A DNA stretch of 64,000 bases from Symbiodinium natans. Taxonomy: Eukaryota > Sar > Dinophyceae > Suessiales > Symbiodiniaceae. The stretch spans positions 107,001 to 171,000 of the forward strand of contig CAJNDS010000105.1 of the NCBI GenBank assembly GCA_905221605.1. Direction: 5' to 3'. The notes below the pieces were generated by a model that had not been told where the DNA came from, ran no database searches, and saw only the letters and a program-made list of their open reading frames with translations. Positions 21,799 through 32,336 of the stretch are shown one piece after another. Position numbers and translations under genes: made by a program. How positions within the stretch are numbered: position 1 is the first letter of the stretch; each line of letters opens with the position of its first letter.

Positions 21799-22546
21799 GT
21801 GGCGCCTCAACCGAGAGTGACCCGACTCGCCGAACAATCAGACCAAAGCTTGGGAGAGGCCGCGCCTCAATGTCAAGCAGCAGCGGCTGATCTCACCACA
21901 CGGCTGGGCCATGCCGAGGAAGCTCTGAGAGGGCAGCAGCATCAAGCAGAGGCACAGGAAGAGCATCAACAAGTATGTTGGTAGTTTCTGACATGTGCGT
22001 TGGTGCGGTCTCCGACGGTCGCTTGAAGAAGGAGGTGGCATCGCTAGCCGCCCAGTTCGGCTTCTCACTGGCTCGGCAGAAGAAGCGAGTGGTGGACTAC
22101 GACTGTGCGCATCGTCAGCAGACCCTGAAGGCTTCGAAAACGCCTTCAAGTCAACAGGAAAAGCGGTTAGAAGCCAGATCGCGGAGAATGGATCGTCCCG
22201 AGCGGTTAGATGCGGACAAGCTTCGGGCCGTGGCCGCCCGAGTCAGCCGCAGCGAGAGTGGTGTAACTGGCGTGTCCTCGCCGGAGCCTCAAGGAACGGC
22301 TGCACGAAGAAGGGCAAGCATGCAGGCAGGCAGTTCACGATCTGCATCAAGCAAAGTCTGCGCATGAAGAACAAGTTGCTGATCTCTCCGCGCGACTGCG
22401 CCAAACAAGAGGCTTCCCATCAAGCTCTCAACGCGCGGCTTCATCAAGCAGAGGCTTCATATCAGGAGCTAGTTTCCAATTTCACATTGCGCTTGCACCA
22501 GACTGAGGATGAGGCGAAGATTGCGCAAATTCGTGTGGAGTAATTA
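21799..22546 (+). pseudogene. Broken coiled-coil coding region
   Basis: Heptad-like text with repeated 'RLhqAEa.hqe' units runs through shifting frames: DLTTRLGHAEEALRGQQHQA near 21893, a basic central part from 21975 (LKKEVASLAAQFGFSLARQK), LKERLHEEGQACRQAVHDLH near 22290, and ALNARLHQAEASYQELVSNF near 22420, ending in TAA at 22541. The repeats switch frame at least twice, so it is frameshifted or has unrecognised short introns. Unlike its surroundings it contains no telomeric repeat. It may be a retroposed or otherwise inserted gene within the giant intron, continuous with the Hint-like part that follows. Confidence 0.5.
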
Positions 22547-22723
22547 CCTGAGACGCAAGGTGGCCCGTGTGCGCAGGATGCCTCCGTACCGCAGATGGGC
22601 ACAGCCGCAGGGTCATTGCGCAACAAGCAGCGATACATCGTGGACCGAAATCACCGAGGCTGAACATTGAGTGCCAATTCCCTCCCGGGCATCTCTGTCG
22701 AAGGAACCCGTAGCACTATTCCT

Positions 22724-23382
22724 TGCTGCTTCGTGTCCGACTCCATCTTCCACGCCGAGCAGCCGGGCAGCTTCATCCACGCCACGACACTCTATGAGGG
22801 CTGCAAGATCGCCTCAGCAGATGGCTCCCTAATTGTTGTCCGGAAGCCCCCGGAGCTCCACCGGGGGCCGAGTGCGCCTGGATCTTGCGTGCTGGCACTG
22901 CTACGCTGCAGGTGACGCGCGACCATCGTATTGTGCTGCCAGGAGGTGGAGCTGCGACTGGACTGAACATCCCGAACCTTAATTTACACTTTCTTTTTGT
23001 GTTCATTGGACGTTGCCTATACAAATATTGCGCCATGCCTCAGAAGACTTGTTGTTAGATGTTGAAGGTGCCAGCGGAGCATCTTCGCGTCGGCCAAACG
23101 GTCATGGTCCATGACAAGCCCACGCCTTTGACCAGCATCTATATCCCCCTTGGGAATTATTTTTATTTTTCTTTATATAAAACCCAAGAGGATGTTAAAC
23201 AATATGATTTTGATTAAGGCTCTAATAAGGGGAGTGTAGGCATCTCCCTCTGCTCCGAGCCCGTCAACGTGCTGAAGCTCGCCTTCGAGCCGGATTTGCC
23301 TGTGGAAGTCTTCACGCACCGCCCCTCCATCCAGAGCAAAGGCTTCTCAGTGCAAAGTCTCGCAAAGTCGCAAACCTTGGGC
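22724..23382 (+). pseudogene. Hint (hedgehog/intein)-like domain, interrupted
   Basis: Blocks appear in the order expected for a Hint fold. First a Cys-led start (CFVSDSIFHAEQPG, then LYEGCKIASADGSLIVV). Next, in another frame, TATLQVTRDHRIVLPGG with the 'T.DH' core. Then VPAEHLRVGQTVMV ('a..L..Gd.v') at about 23068, and after an AT-rich break VNVLKLAFEPDLPVEVF at 23257. A frame change lies near 22855, and AT-rich segments at 22976-23060 and 23143-23239 (ending TGTAG|G) may be ordinary introns. Known Hint domains self-process at the N-terminal Cys, but activity here is doubtful because of the breaks. Confidence 0.5.
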
Positions 23383-26000
23383 TTCTAGAACCCATAGTTA
23401 AGCTCTAAACCCAAATGCCCATCCCCCCGCCCCCTGCAGCCCAAAGTCCCCAACGACAAGCGCTTCTGCTCTGCCCTCTTCGGCAGCGCTGCGTAACCGA
23501 GGAAGGCACTTCGCAGGGGCCTTGCAAGCCGCCGTGATGCGCAGGAGGAGCCCAGCATCCCTGATACGGAGACTGCATACATGGACTGAGAGTGGGTGCA
23601 GGGATGCAGCGTCGGTGCCTACCTACATGGGCCATTGTACCCTATAACCCCTTAAAAAGGCCCATGCTGGTATAGTGTGGCAGTAGATGTTCGAGTGATC
23701 CAAAGAATAATTCTGGCGCCGACTCTGTACTGATTGTTGTGCCACACGTGCTTCTTTTCATCGATTTTGAGCAGCATCTTGCTATTTTCGCGTTTATTTC
23801 TATGGGCTTAGCTATACAGTTGAGATGATCAGCAAGATGCAAAGACGTATTCAGCTGGAACAGACACTCTTGTACGCTTTTCACTCTTGAGCAGCGCAGG
23901 AAAGCCTTCGCATTCTTTTACTCGCAATCCCGTTCAGTTCTTCCCTCGACAATGCAATTGTAGTTCCCCCGTCAAGGGTTCGCAAAGCTTATCTAGAGCT
24001 GCAGCGCGGGTGAACGGCGAAGGTGTGCACAGTGGCACGGCGGCGAAGTCCTCCGTGTTATCTTGTGCCCGATCAAGATCGTCGGAGTTTTGATCGGACG
24101 GGTTAGCGCATGCAGCCCTTGTTGGTGTTGCTTCTGCTCAGCTTGCAGGATGTGTTTTCTTGGCCCAGAAGCTGCAGAAGAGTTTTTGTTTCCGAAAATC
24201 CTGACATTCAGAAGCCCTGCATAATCGAAACAAAGCCAAAAGCCGGAAGCCCAGGCCCCAAATCTTGAAAGCCTCGCAGTAGCTGAAAGCCGATGATGGG
24301 TTGCTGTGCCTCCGTCCATAGCTTAGGTGCCCTCTACTCTGGGGTTCCTGCAATCATGGTGTATGGGTTGGGGTCTAGGGTTCAAGCGTTTAGGGCTTAC
24401 ATAGGGTTCTAGTTTTTTAGTCAGGGGGCTTTGGCTGTTTTAGGTTTGGCTTTCGAGAACCCCAGCGTACATGCACACCCGTATACATAAAAGTTCCCGA
24501 GTTGGCGCAGAAGCCGCTACATGCACACCGCTTCGCCGTGCAGACTCGGCCAAAACGAGCCAACAAGCTAGGGTACATGGTGTTTGTGCTTTCTCTAATG
24601 TTGAATCATAGTCTCATGGTTATTAGCTATTGTTATGGGGGCGCGGGGTTGGGGGTGGGTGGGGGGGGGGGGGGGGGGGGGGGCGGGTGATAGGGTTTTA
24701 GTGTCTATGGATGGGCTTTAGGCTGCGTTAGCCAAGCCTTGTGGAGCATCTTGTCCGTGACGCGCTTGTACAATCCCTGTGCGGAAACAAGGGGGCAGTG
24801 GGGGTTTGCTGAAGATGTTTCTGACTCAAAGTCATCCATGTGTTCATATCAGGTTCTGTCAAGTAGGTTCTTTGTGGGGTTCCTCATTCGGAGCCTTGTA
24901 TTTCTGGCACCCCCAAAGGGCAAAGGGACCTGTAATTTCTGGACTTAATATATGTGCACTTGCATATATGGTCCCCAAGGAGGGACCATCGTAAGGAGAA
25001 CCGGCCATACACACGAGGGGTCTAGGCTAAGGCTTCAGGGGAGAGAGAACTTCGGCTGGGAAGAATTACAAACAGTATCTCCTTCCGGTTCCTTTATAAA
25101 TATACTATAATTGTTCTAATTATTAAATTATTAAGGCCCATATATTTGCCTCCTCCAGCCTTGCACCGGAGCTTACGAAAGGGTTCTCTAGCTCCTTGGC
25201 CTGATCTTCTGCTCTGTGCAGGAAGCCGGATTCTCATAAATCTCCCGCCAAGATGGGTTCGGGATTGGGTTCAGAGTTTCAGCTTATTAGGACTTCTAGG
25301 GCTTCTAGATGACTTTGTTTTCGCGTTCAAACGGAAGCGCGAGCACGGTACTACAGGCCACAGAAGGGGTCTCCGAACCCCGTAACAAACGCCGAAGTCT
25401 TCCATTGCCCGAGGTGACAACCATCGCGCGCAAGCCTGATTCGAGGAGCACAGCCAGAAAGCCTGCTGGAAGCACCTTGCTCCTCCAATGAGCTGTGTTT
25501 CATCTTTTTCGGCTTGTAGCTCCGAATTAGGAACCCTTAGGAGGCCCTTATTGGCTTGTTTTTGGGAGGCTTCCGCTTCATTTCCGTCCTGAAGCAGCTG
25601 ACTGTTGTTGCCTTCATCGCTGTATATGGAAGCTACAGCCATACAAATCGCAAACCCTAAGCCCTAAACCCGTTTCCTCGCGGAAGGTGCTGCGAACATC
25701 CTAGTTATGCTCTTGGAGCCGCAAAACCCTCAGGTGATAGCCTCCCAAACCTACATGTTCATTGTGTCTTTGGGGGTACGTGCGGACAGAGCAAGAAAGA
25801 AGCGCCTAAAATCATACAATTACACCATAGGTAGAGGTTTTGTCGTGTATAGGCTTACGTAGGGATCTAGGGCCATAAGGTTGCAGAGTTTTTGGGTCCT
25901 GGCTTTGAATTTCAAATCTCGGACTAGCACCCCCCAGTGCCACCCGTTCTTTTGCAATCAAGTTCCGTTCCAGGCCAAAGAAGCAGCCTCCCTCATTGTT
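23383..26000. other. Giant intron: unique, telomere-poor region
   Basis: No convincing exon on either strand. Open frames here (for example 23642-23884 on the minus strand and 25271-25642 on the minus strand) have no domain and no exon flanks. A G-run lies at 24660-24683. This is the longest stretch in the window with almost no TTTAGGG, and with the coiled-coil/Hint region it may be a later insertion. Confidence 0.5.
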
Positions 26001-26009
26001 TCCCAGACC

Positions 26010-26642
26010 CTGAACCCTAAACCTGAAACCTTGAAGCCTAAACCCTAAACCCTGAACCTTAAGCCCTAAACCCTAAACCCTAAACTCTGAACCTTAAGTC
26101 CTAAAGCCTAAGCCCAGCAGTCCTCGGCCGCTCAGGCTGCACACGTCGGCTACAGACACCCACCCGGCGGACTGTGACAACAAACCTTTCGAGGGCTGAG
26201 GGCTTTGGGGTTAAGTTAGGATTAGGGTTTAGGGTTTAGGGTTTAGGGTTTAGGGTTTAGGGTTTAGGGTTTAGGGTTTAGGGCGTGTTAGGGTTTAGGG
26301 GTCGAGTTGGTTCTTGAGAATTAAGTTGCACGATAAGGGGTTTCAAGTCTTGAATCGAGGAGGGGAGGAGGCTCCCTTCTCCCCCCCCCCCAAGCATGAG
26401 GAACAAGGAGCAGCAAGTTTTTACTGGCCGCAATAGGAGCGACCCGAATCCCGAAGCTCATCAGCAGCCAGCGAAAACCCTAAACCCTAAACCCTAAACC
26501 CTAAACCCTAAACCCTACATAGAGCCCCAAAAGCCCGCAAGGACGCGCGCAACCTTACACTTTAAGCTGCATGAATCGCGCCTGCCTGGCCGACCGGCCC
26601 AGCAGCGTCATGAAGCGTGGAGCTGAAGAAGAAAAGGACATG
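26010..26642. repeat. Giant intron: telomeric arrays resume
   Basis: Degenerate CCCTAAA at 26010-26110, TTTAGGG at 26225-26285, CCCTAAA at 26474-26517. A short open island at about 26565-26640 reads MNRACLADRPSSVMKRGAEE and has exon-type flanks but no partner exon. Confidence 0.5.
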
Positions 26643-26845
26643 TCTACTATTTTAGGGTTTAGGGTTTAGGGTTTAGGGTTTAGGGTTTTGCTTAAAGAAC
26701 CCCAACAGAATAAACACATACTACCCTTAATAAGGAAACAATGCTTAAGAACCCCAAAAGAATAAGCACATATAATCCCTGTATTAGCCTTAGCAAGGAA
26801 GTATTTCGTACTTTTTTGGGGGGAACCTGAAGCAAATGGTAGATG
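26643..26845. mobile_element. MITE-like element A, copy 1, split by a telomeric array
   Basis: The family has terminal inverted repeats CTACTATTTGCTTAAGAACC. Here the left end is cut after CTACTATTT by about five TTTAGGG units (26650-26689) and resumes as TTTGCTTAAAGAACCCC. A second partial left end follows at about 26753. The right end is GCAAATGGTAGAT. Confidence 0.65.
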
Positions 26846-26917
26846 TGCATCAGGGGGCCAATGACGACCCCTTGGGTTCTGGACAGGGTTCCGAGTAACC
26901 CGGCACCCGAAGCCCTG

Positions 26918-27369
26918 TTGTTTTAGGGTTTAGGGTTTAGGGTTTGGGGTTTGGGGTTTAGGGTTTAGGGTTTAGGGTTTAGGGTTTGGGGTGTAAGGTT
27001 TAGGGTGCTCATCGTCAGAAGTAGCCGAAAAGGAGAGTTTCCAGCACGCTGACCCCACCCCGAAACCCCTCAACCCAACAAAAACCATTGAAGAGCCAAA
27101 ACCGAGCCCACACCCTAAATCCCTCAACCTCCCTAAGCCCAACCCTAAAAACCCTAAACCCTTATGAAAGCAGTAAACCCTACGCCTAAACCCCAAATCC
27201 TAATCCCCAAACCCAAAACCCCAACCCTAAACCCCAAACTCCCCAAACCGCAAACCCCAAACCCCAAACCCCAAACCTCAAACCCTAAACCCCCTATACC
27301 CTAAACCCTAAACGCTAAACCCTAAACCCTAAACCCTATACCCTATACCCTAAACCCTAAACCCTAAAC
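26918..27369. repeat. Giant intron 3' end: TTTAGGG then CCCTAAA
   Basis: TTTAGGG/TTTGGGG units at 26918-27005, then unique sequence, then a long degenerate CCCTAAA/CCCCAAA/CCCTATA array (27180-27369) ending 10 bp before the acceptor CGGGAG. Confidence 0.85.
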
Positions 27370-27379
27370 TCTCCGGGAG

Positions 27380-27451
27380 GTGGTCACCGAAGGCGCCTGG
27401 AAGGCTTTGTGCGCCTTCTACGGCCTCCAGGGCCCCCCGCTGCCGCGGAAG
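27380..27451 (+). CDS. DUSP-domain exon 4
   Basis: Twenty-four codons, starting VVTEGAWKALCAFYG and ending GLQGPPLPRK, complete the DUSP domain begun at 8.56 kb. 'V.eeaW..L..wYG....i.RKV' is the family signature. It joins DYQ from the exon at 11318 in phase 0. The donor is GC (CGGAAG|GCGCGG); the next exon supplies VIEIDG, giving RK|VIE, as in RKVVE of USP15-type proteins. Confidence 0.8.
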
Positions 27452-27947
27452 GCGCGGGCTGCCCAGTAGCCTGATTCGTTGAGTTTCGGGTTTAGGGTTT
27501 AGGGTTTAGGGCAGTTTAGGGTCTAGGGTCTAGGGTCTAGTCTAGGGTCTAGGGTTTAGTGTTTAGGGTTTAGCGTGTAAGGCTTAGGTTTAGGGTTTAG
27601 GGTTTAGGGTTTAGGGTTTAGGGTTTAGGTTTAGGGTTTAGGGTTTATAGGGTTTAGGGTTTAGGGTTTAGGGTTTAGCGTCTAAGGCCTAGGGTTTAGG
27701 GTTTTGGGTTTAGATCCCTTGCTTAGGGCTTCGGGCGGTTGGAGGAACATGCCCTAAACGCTGAAGCCAGAAAGGGAATGTCTCGAACACCAAGAAAAAC
27801 TCGAGCATCAAGAGCTCAGGATGTGACGAGGTTTAGGGTTCCTGCGCTTAGCGCTTTAGGGGCATAGGGTTTAGGGTTTCGTCTCTTCCTGCTCGGACGA
27901 CATTTTCCAAAACTTGCATGTGCTGCTTTCATTGACAGAGCTGCCAG
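27452..27947. repeat. Intron with GC donor, 496 bp
   Basis: Starts GCGCGG, carries TTTAGGG and TCTAGGG units at 27487-27720 and ends GAGCTGCCAG. There is no CCCTAAA at the 3' end, so this intron is an exception to the inverted-array rule. Confidence 0.75.
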
Positions 27948-28019
27948 GTCATCGAGATCGATGGCCGTGTCGAGCTGGAGATGTACCCGCTGCGCCTGCA
28001 CGTGAATCGCACGGACAAG
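27948..28019 (+). CDS. USP N-terminal ubiquitin-like domain exon 1
   Basis: Twenty-four codons, VIEIDGRVELEMYPLRLHVN then RTDK, match the segment that follows the DUSP domain in USP4/11/15, where the linker RKVVE leads into the first strand of the ubiquitin-like domain ('levYpl.l.l'). The acceptor is CTGCCAG, the donor GC (GACAAG|GCCGGA), and both ends are phase 0. This domain positions the catalytic core and substrates in the known proteins. Confidence 0.75.
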
Positions 28020-29239
28020 GCCGGAGACTGGCGAATCCCAGATTTCCCAATTATTCTGTAGGTTCTGTTTACCACAATGGCAGGTACATGTAATTTGTTC
28101 CGTATGTTATACGAGATTGCATGGGCAATGAAGAACAAGTGTATATAAATATGTATACACAATACCGTAGAACAAGTTTATGCAGGAGAGGCCCCTCAAG
28201 GAGTTCCCAACTTCCTGAGCCCAAGGAGCCCTGAAGCCCTAAACCCTGAAACCCCCAAGGGCTCCCAATCCATCGGGGGTACTTGAAGGTTCATGGCACT
28301 TATTGACCAATTCTAACCTGTACTTATAACCCAAATTATATCCATATTGGGACACTTAAGGGGCTGACAAGTGGATTTGAAATACAGTTATACTTGGTTA
28401 AGAAGTAACCTGAAGCTCCAAGTAGGTTTACGGTTCAGGGTTCAGGGTCCAGGGCGGTTTTCGTCGCCTAAACCCTAAACCCTCAACCCTAAACCCTCAA
28501 CCCTAAACCCTCAACCCTAAACCCTAAACCCTAAACAATAAACCGCCCCCAAAAGACCTCCGACGCCAGCCAAAGAGCTCAAGCCCCACATTGGATTTCA
28601 ACTGCGAACCATAAAGAGTTTAGGGTTAGGGTTTAGGGTTTAGGGTTTAGGGTTTAGGGTTTAGGGTTTAGGGTTTGGGGTTTAGGGTTTAGGGTTTAGG
28701 GTTTAGGGTTTAGGGTTTAGGGTGTCTCCTCAAGGCAATCTCAATAAATGTAATATTCGTCTATACTACTAAACAAACAACTTGCACCTGCACCAGTAGA
28801 CTGGCCCACACCCCTCCTCAGACAGCCACAACGGATTTCCCTTGCTTGCGTATGTATCCCTCAAGATCAAAAATCATAGCTGGATTTGTTCTCTTGGTTC
28901 TATATATATATATATATACACATAACTATATATATATATATATATATATAGATTTACTGAACCAGAAATCCCGAACCCGTTTACGAAAGGTTAACGTACA
29001 TCAAGGAGGACCCAGAGTATGCTCTCCTGCTTTACACTCCCCTCGAAACCAGAAAAGCTACCCTTTTTGTTCCTAGGTTACTCTTGGGTCTAGTTCACGC
29101 AAACCATAAAAGCTTTAGGGTTCCCTAAACCCTACACCCTAAACCCTACACCCAACTAACCACAATTAAACCCTAAGCCCTAAACCCTAAACCCTAACCC
29201 TAAACCCTAAACCCTACTCTTGGGTCTCAAGCACGCGAG
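28020..29239. repeat. Intron with GC donor, 1,220 bp
   Basis: Contains MITE-like element F (28285-28425), CCCTAAA at 28468-28545, TTTAGGG at 28619-28722, a (TA)n tract at 28901-28951 and CCCTAAA/CCCTACA at 29121-29218 just before the acceptor ACGCGAG. Confidence 0.65.
28285..28425. mobile_element. MITE-like element F, copy 2
   Basis: Outer ends match the copy at 15296-15420 in the same orientation (GACCAATTCTAACCTGTACT left part; TTATACTTGG right part), while the central CACTTAAGGGGC is inverted relative to it. Confidence 0.5.
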
Positions 29240-29287
29240 GCCGGCCAAGTCATCCTCAAGGAGCATCTTCTGGAGCACCGGGCCCCA
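29240..29287 (+). CDS. USP N-terminal ubiquitin-like domain exon 2
   Basis: Sixteen codons, AGQVILKEHLLEHRAP, follow RTDK in phase 0 and fit the helix of the ubiquitin-like domain. A possible GT donor is CCCCA|GTTTGC; a longer reading to 29308 ends in a stop. A CCCTAAA array ends at 29218 and TTTAGGG starts at 29310. Confidence 0.55.
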
Positions 29288-30786
29288 GTTTGCATGTGTT
29301 TTTTGTGAAGTTTAGGGTTTAGGGTTTAGGGTTTAGGGTTTAGGGTTTAGGGTTTAGGGTTTAGGGTTTAGGGTTCAGTTATGATTGTTAAAAAGAAGAT
29401 TACAGTTAGTGCCAGTCGTTTTACCATGATGGTGTCAGTTGCCACTGTTGCCATTATTGCCGTTCGTATCATCGCTGTCGTAAGAATCGTTGTTGCTCAT
29501 TCTTGCTACAACCATTGTCTATGCGCATGACGATCGTCATCGTTTATCATTACCATCATGTTCATCATTATTACCCTTGATGTCATTTTCGGAAATGTTA
29601 TCGGTTTAGACACGGTGTTTATGACTGTTGTGTATCTTTCTCGTTATTTTCCTTGCCAATGTGTGTTTGTTTTGACTCCGAGGGTGTTGAGAACCGATTC
29701 CTCGGAGCTCCCCTAGCGAGGTCCGGCTCGCGCTTTGGTTCTTCCAACGCCTACTCCCCGAACCCTAAACCCTAAACCCTAAACCCTAAACCCTAAACCC
29801 TAAACCCTAAACCCTAAACCCTAAACCCTAAACCCTAAACCCTAAACCCTAAACCGCCCGAAGCTTGAAGCTTAAAGACTGAACCCCAGAGTTGCTCTTG
29901 ACGATTATTATCGTCAGCTCTCTAACTTAAGCATCTTTTTTGTTGGCCGGAGTCCCTTCTATAACATGGCCCCGCTTACGTTTATTCTGCCCAAGAACAC
30001 GGCCGTTATGTAGAGGCCCCTAAACCCGAAACCCTCAACCCTAAACCCTAAACCCCAAACCCTAAACCCTCTTGATGCGATGTGTACAGCCCAGGATCAG
30101 CCGAGCTGCTGTAGCTGGGGAGGCCAAGAAGGCTCGAGGGGCCTGTGGCGGTTCTTCGCACAAAGGGGTTTAAAAGACTATGTGTTCTGAGGCAGCAGGG
30201 TTTGGGTGTTTGGGGTTTGAGGGGTGTTTGGGGCTTCGGATTTGCATCTTAGAACTTGGGATCCGATGTGTGCTCTTGATGTGAAGGCTCAGCCCAAATG
30301 GAACCGCTCAGATGACGATTCCTTACTTCCAGGTTTCGTGTGTTTCGCTTGAGAAGAGTCTGACCCCAAGCCCCAAGCCCAAACTTTTTTTGGTAGTTCC
30401 TTAAATTACTACTATTTGCTTAAGAACCCCCAAAAAATGAACAATGACAATCCCTATATTGTCCTCTTAAGGAAGAATGCTCTTTGTTTTTTTTAGGGGG
30501 GGGGTTCTTAAGGCAATTAGTAGATCATACTCATGAACACCCTAGCGCCTTACGAACAGCGCGAACACAGCGAACAGTGTGAGCAACCCGAGAACCGCGA
30601 ACACCGCGAACAGGGCAGGGGAACATGCATAAGTCTACTCATGATTGCGTTATCATTAGGGTTTAGGGTTTAGGGTTTAGGGTTTAGGGTTTAGGGTTTA
30701 GGGTTCAAGTACTATTGAATCGGACCAGAGTGTAGAGAAGTGCCCGTTTGCCTTCCACTGCTTACAGCCTGAAAGGCAGCCTGTAG
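29288..30786. repeat. Intron-like stretch
   Basis: TTTAGGG 29310-29375, CCCTAAA 29760-29855 (14 units), CCCTAAA 30020-30070, MITE-like A copy 30408-30523, TTTAGGG 30657-30705. A possible exon at 30095-30163 reads SWGGQEGSRGLWRFF after CCCAG, but other frames are open too. 29380-29640 is unique AT-rich sequence with CAT/ATC-rich stretches. Confidence 0.5.
30408..30523. mobile_element. MITE-like element A, copy 2
   Basis: Complete copy: CTACTATTTGCTTAAGAACC at the left, AATTAGTAG at the right, with internal ATCCCTATATT and AAGGAAGAAT shared with other copies. Confidence 0.75.
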
Positions 30787-30852
30787 GCTACACGGGCTCA
30801 TCGATGAGGCGCCAGACCTCGCCCGGGGGCCCCAGCAGGCGTGCGGTTCAAG
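30787..30852 (+). CDS. Probable USP exon, ubiquitin-like domain tail
   Basis: After the acceptor CTGTAG the frame reads LHGLIDEAPDLARGPQQACG, then SR, and ends at a strong GT donor (TTCAAG|GTGTGTAGGG) whose intron continues straight into TTTAGGG. Position and the 'L..l.d...tl..agl' feel fit the end of the USP N-terminal ubiquitin-like domain, but identity is low. Confidence 0.45.
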
Positions 30853-31770
30853 GTGTGTAGGGTTTAGGGTTTAGGGTTTAGGGTTTAGGGTTTAGGGTTT
30901 AGGGTTTAGGGTTTAGGGTTTAGGGTTTAGGGTTTAGGGTTTAGGGTTCAGGGTTCAGGGTTCAGGGTTCAGGGTTTAGGGTTTAGGGTTAAGGGAGCCA
31001 CAACCCTGCAGCCCGTGTAAACCGACCCTGCTACGGTAGATGGGGGTTTCCGACAAGAGGGGGCACCCTTTGTTGGGGGTCCCTGCAGGGGATTCTATGC
31101 TATTCAGGGTCTGTGGGGGGGGGGGGGTTTAGGGTTTAGGGTTTAGGGTTTAGGGTTTAGGGTTTAGGGTTTAGGGTTTAGGGTGTACCCCGCTATTTTG
31201 GGAAATGCGCATGTTAAGCCTGACGAGGCCAAAACCTCGTAAATACCAGCTGACCAAGTCATTGTGGACGGAGATGGGATCGAAACCCAGCGCTTCTTGC
31301 TGACGCCCCTACACCTTGATCTGTATTGCAGGGAGGGTATTTCTAAAAATGCGGGGACCCCTATACCCCAAATAGAAGAGAATGCCCTCAAAGGGGGCCC
31401 CCAAAAAGGGAAACCCGCATACGTATTAAGAAAACTCTGAAGCTCAGAGGTCCTAATCCCTAAACCCTAAACCCTAAACCCTAAACCCTAAACCCTAAAC
31501 CCTAAACCCTTTGTTGATTCGCCGACGCCCACGGCTCTAAGTCCACGTTTTCCTGAAGAGGCGCCAAAAGCCTGAGACGTCAGCGCACCTGAGAGCAATG
31601 ATGCTTAGACTCACAGGGTTTAGGGTTTAGGGTTTAGGGTTTAGGGTTTAGGGTTTAGGGTTTAGGGTTTAGGGTTTAGGGCTTAAGCTGGGATGTTGGG
31701 ATGTCCCCCCTTAGACTCACAGGGGGTTCAGGGTTCAGAGTTTAGGGTTTAGGGGTTTAGGGGTTTAGGG

Positions 31771-31855
31771 TGGGATGTTCCCGTCCTCAATAGGGCCCTA
31801 TTATAGTCCCCATGAAGGACTGTTAGGAACTGTTAGTTTTAGGGGGAACATCCCA
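31771..31855. mobile_element. MITE-like element B, copy 1
   Basis: Terminal inverted repeats TGGGATGTTCCC and GGGGGAACATCCCA, with internal AAGGACTGTTA shared with other copies. Confidence 0.75.
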
Positions 31856-31930
31856 ACCTGGACGTCTTGAGCAACACATGCCAGACCGCAGGAAGGTGAC
31901 GGATTGTGAAAGTGCAGTGACTGCCGGGAT

Positions 31931-32035
31931 CGAACATAGGGGCCTCAATAATCAGAATAGGGTTTTGGGGGGGCTTGTTCTAGTATTTTGATATTAAGGG
32001 AACAATATTAGCAATTGTTCCGACCCCTATATTCG
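31931..32035. mobile_element. MITE-like element C, copy 1
   Basis: Ends ATAGGGGCC and TTGTTCCGACCCCTAT. The second matches the reverse complement of the left end of copies at 33.43 and 35.07 kb. Confidence 0.6.
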
Positions 32036-32308
32036 AGACCTGGCGCAGGGTACTGAATGAGAGGGGATTTCTGATTCTTCCTGCAGATCCAAGCCTTTGG
32101 GGGCACATTGCATGCTTGGCCAGGTACCTAAACCCTAAACCCTAGACCCTAGACCCTAAACCCCAAACCACAAACCCAAACCCCAAACCCTAAACCCTAA
32201 ACCCCAAACCCCAAACCCCGTAACCCTAACCCTAAACCCTAAACCTCCCCTGAGTCTTCAGCATTCTGCAGCGCAGCCTCGCTGATTGGCCGAGGTGCTC
32301 TGTCACAG

Positions 32309-32336
32309 GATCAACGAGGACTTCGACTTTGTCGAG
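32309..32336 (+). CDS. Possible 28-nt micro-exon
   Basis: Between CACAG and a GC donor (GTCGAG|GCCTAAAC) the frame reads INEDFDFVE. The intron after it runs at once into CCCTAAA. In USP15-type proteins an acidic 'vE.rned' segment follows the ubiquitin-like domain, which may fit. The piece is too short to be sure. Confidence 0.35.

Larger units (their letters stand above)
30853..32308. repeat. Intron with paired telomeric arrays and MITEs
   Basis: Begins GTGTGTAGGGTTTAGGG. Arrays: TTTAGGG 30856-31000 (with four TTCAGGG), TTTAGGG 31127-31184, CCCTAAA 31458-31510, TTTAGGG 31616-31683, CCCTAAA/CCCCAAA 32128-32250. MITE-like B (31771-31855) and C (31931-32035) copies lie inside. Ends CTGTCACAG. 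Confidence 0.6.
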
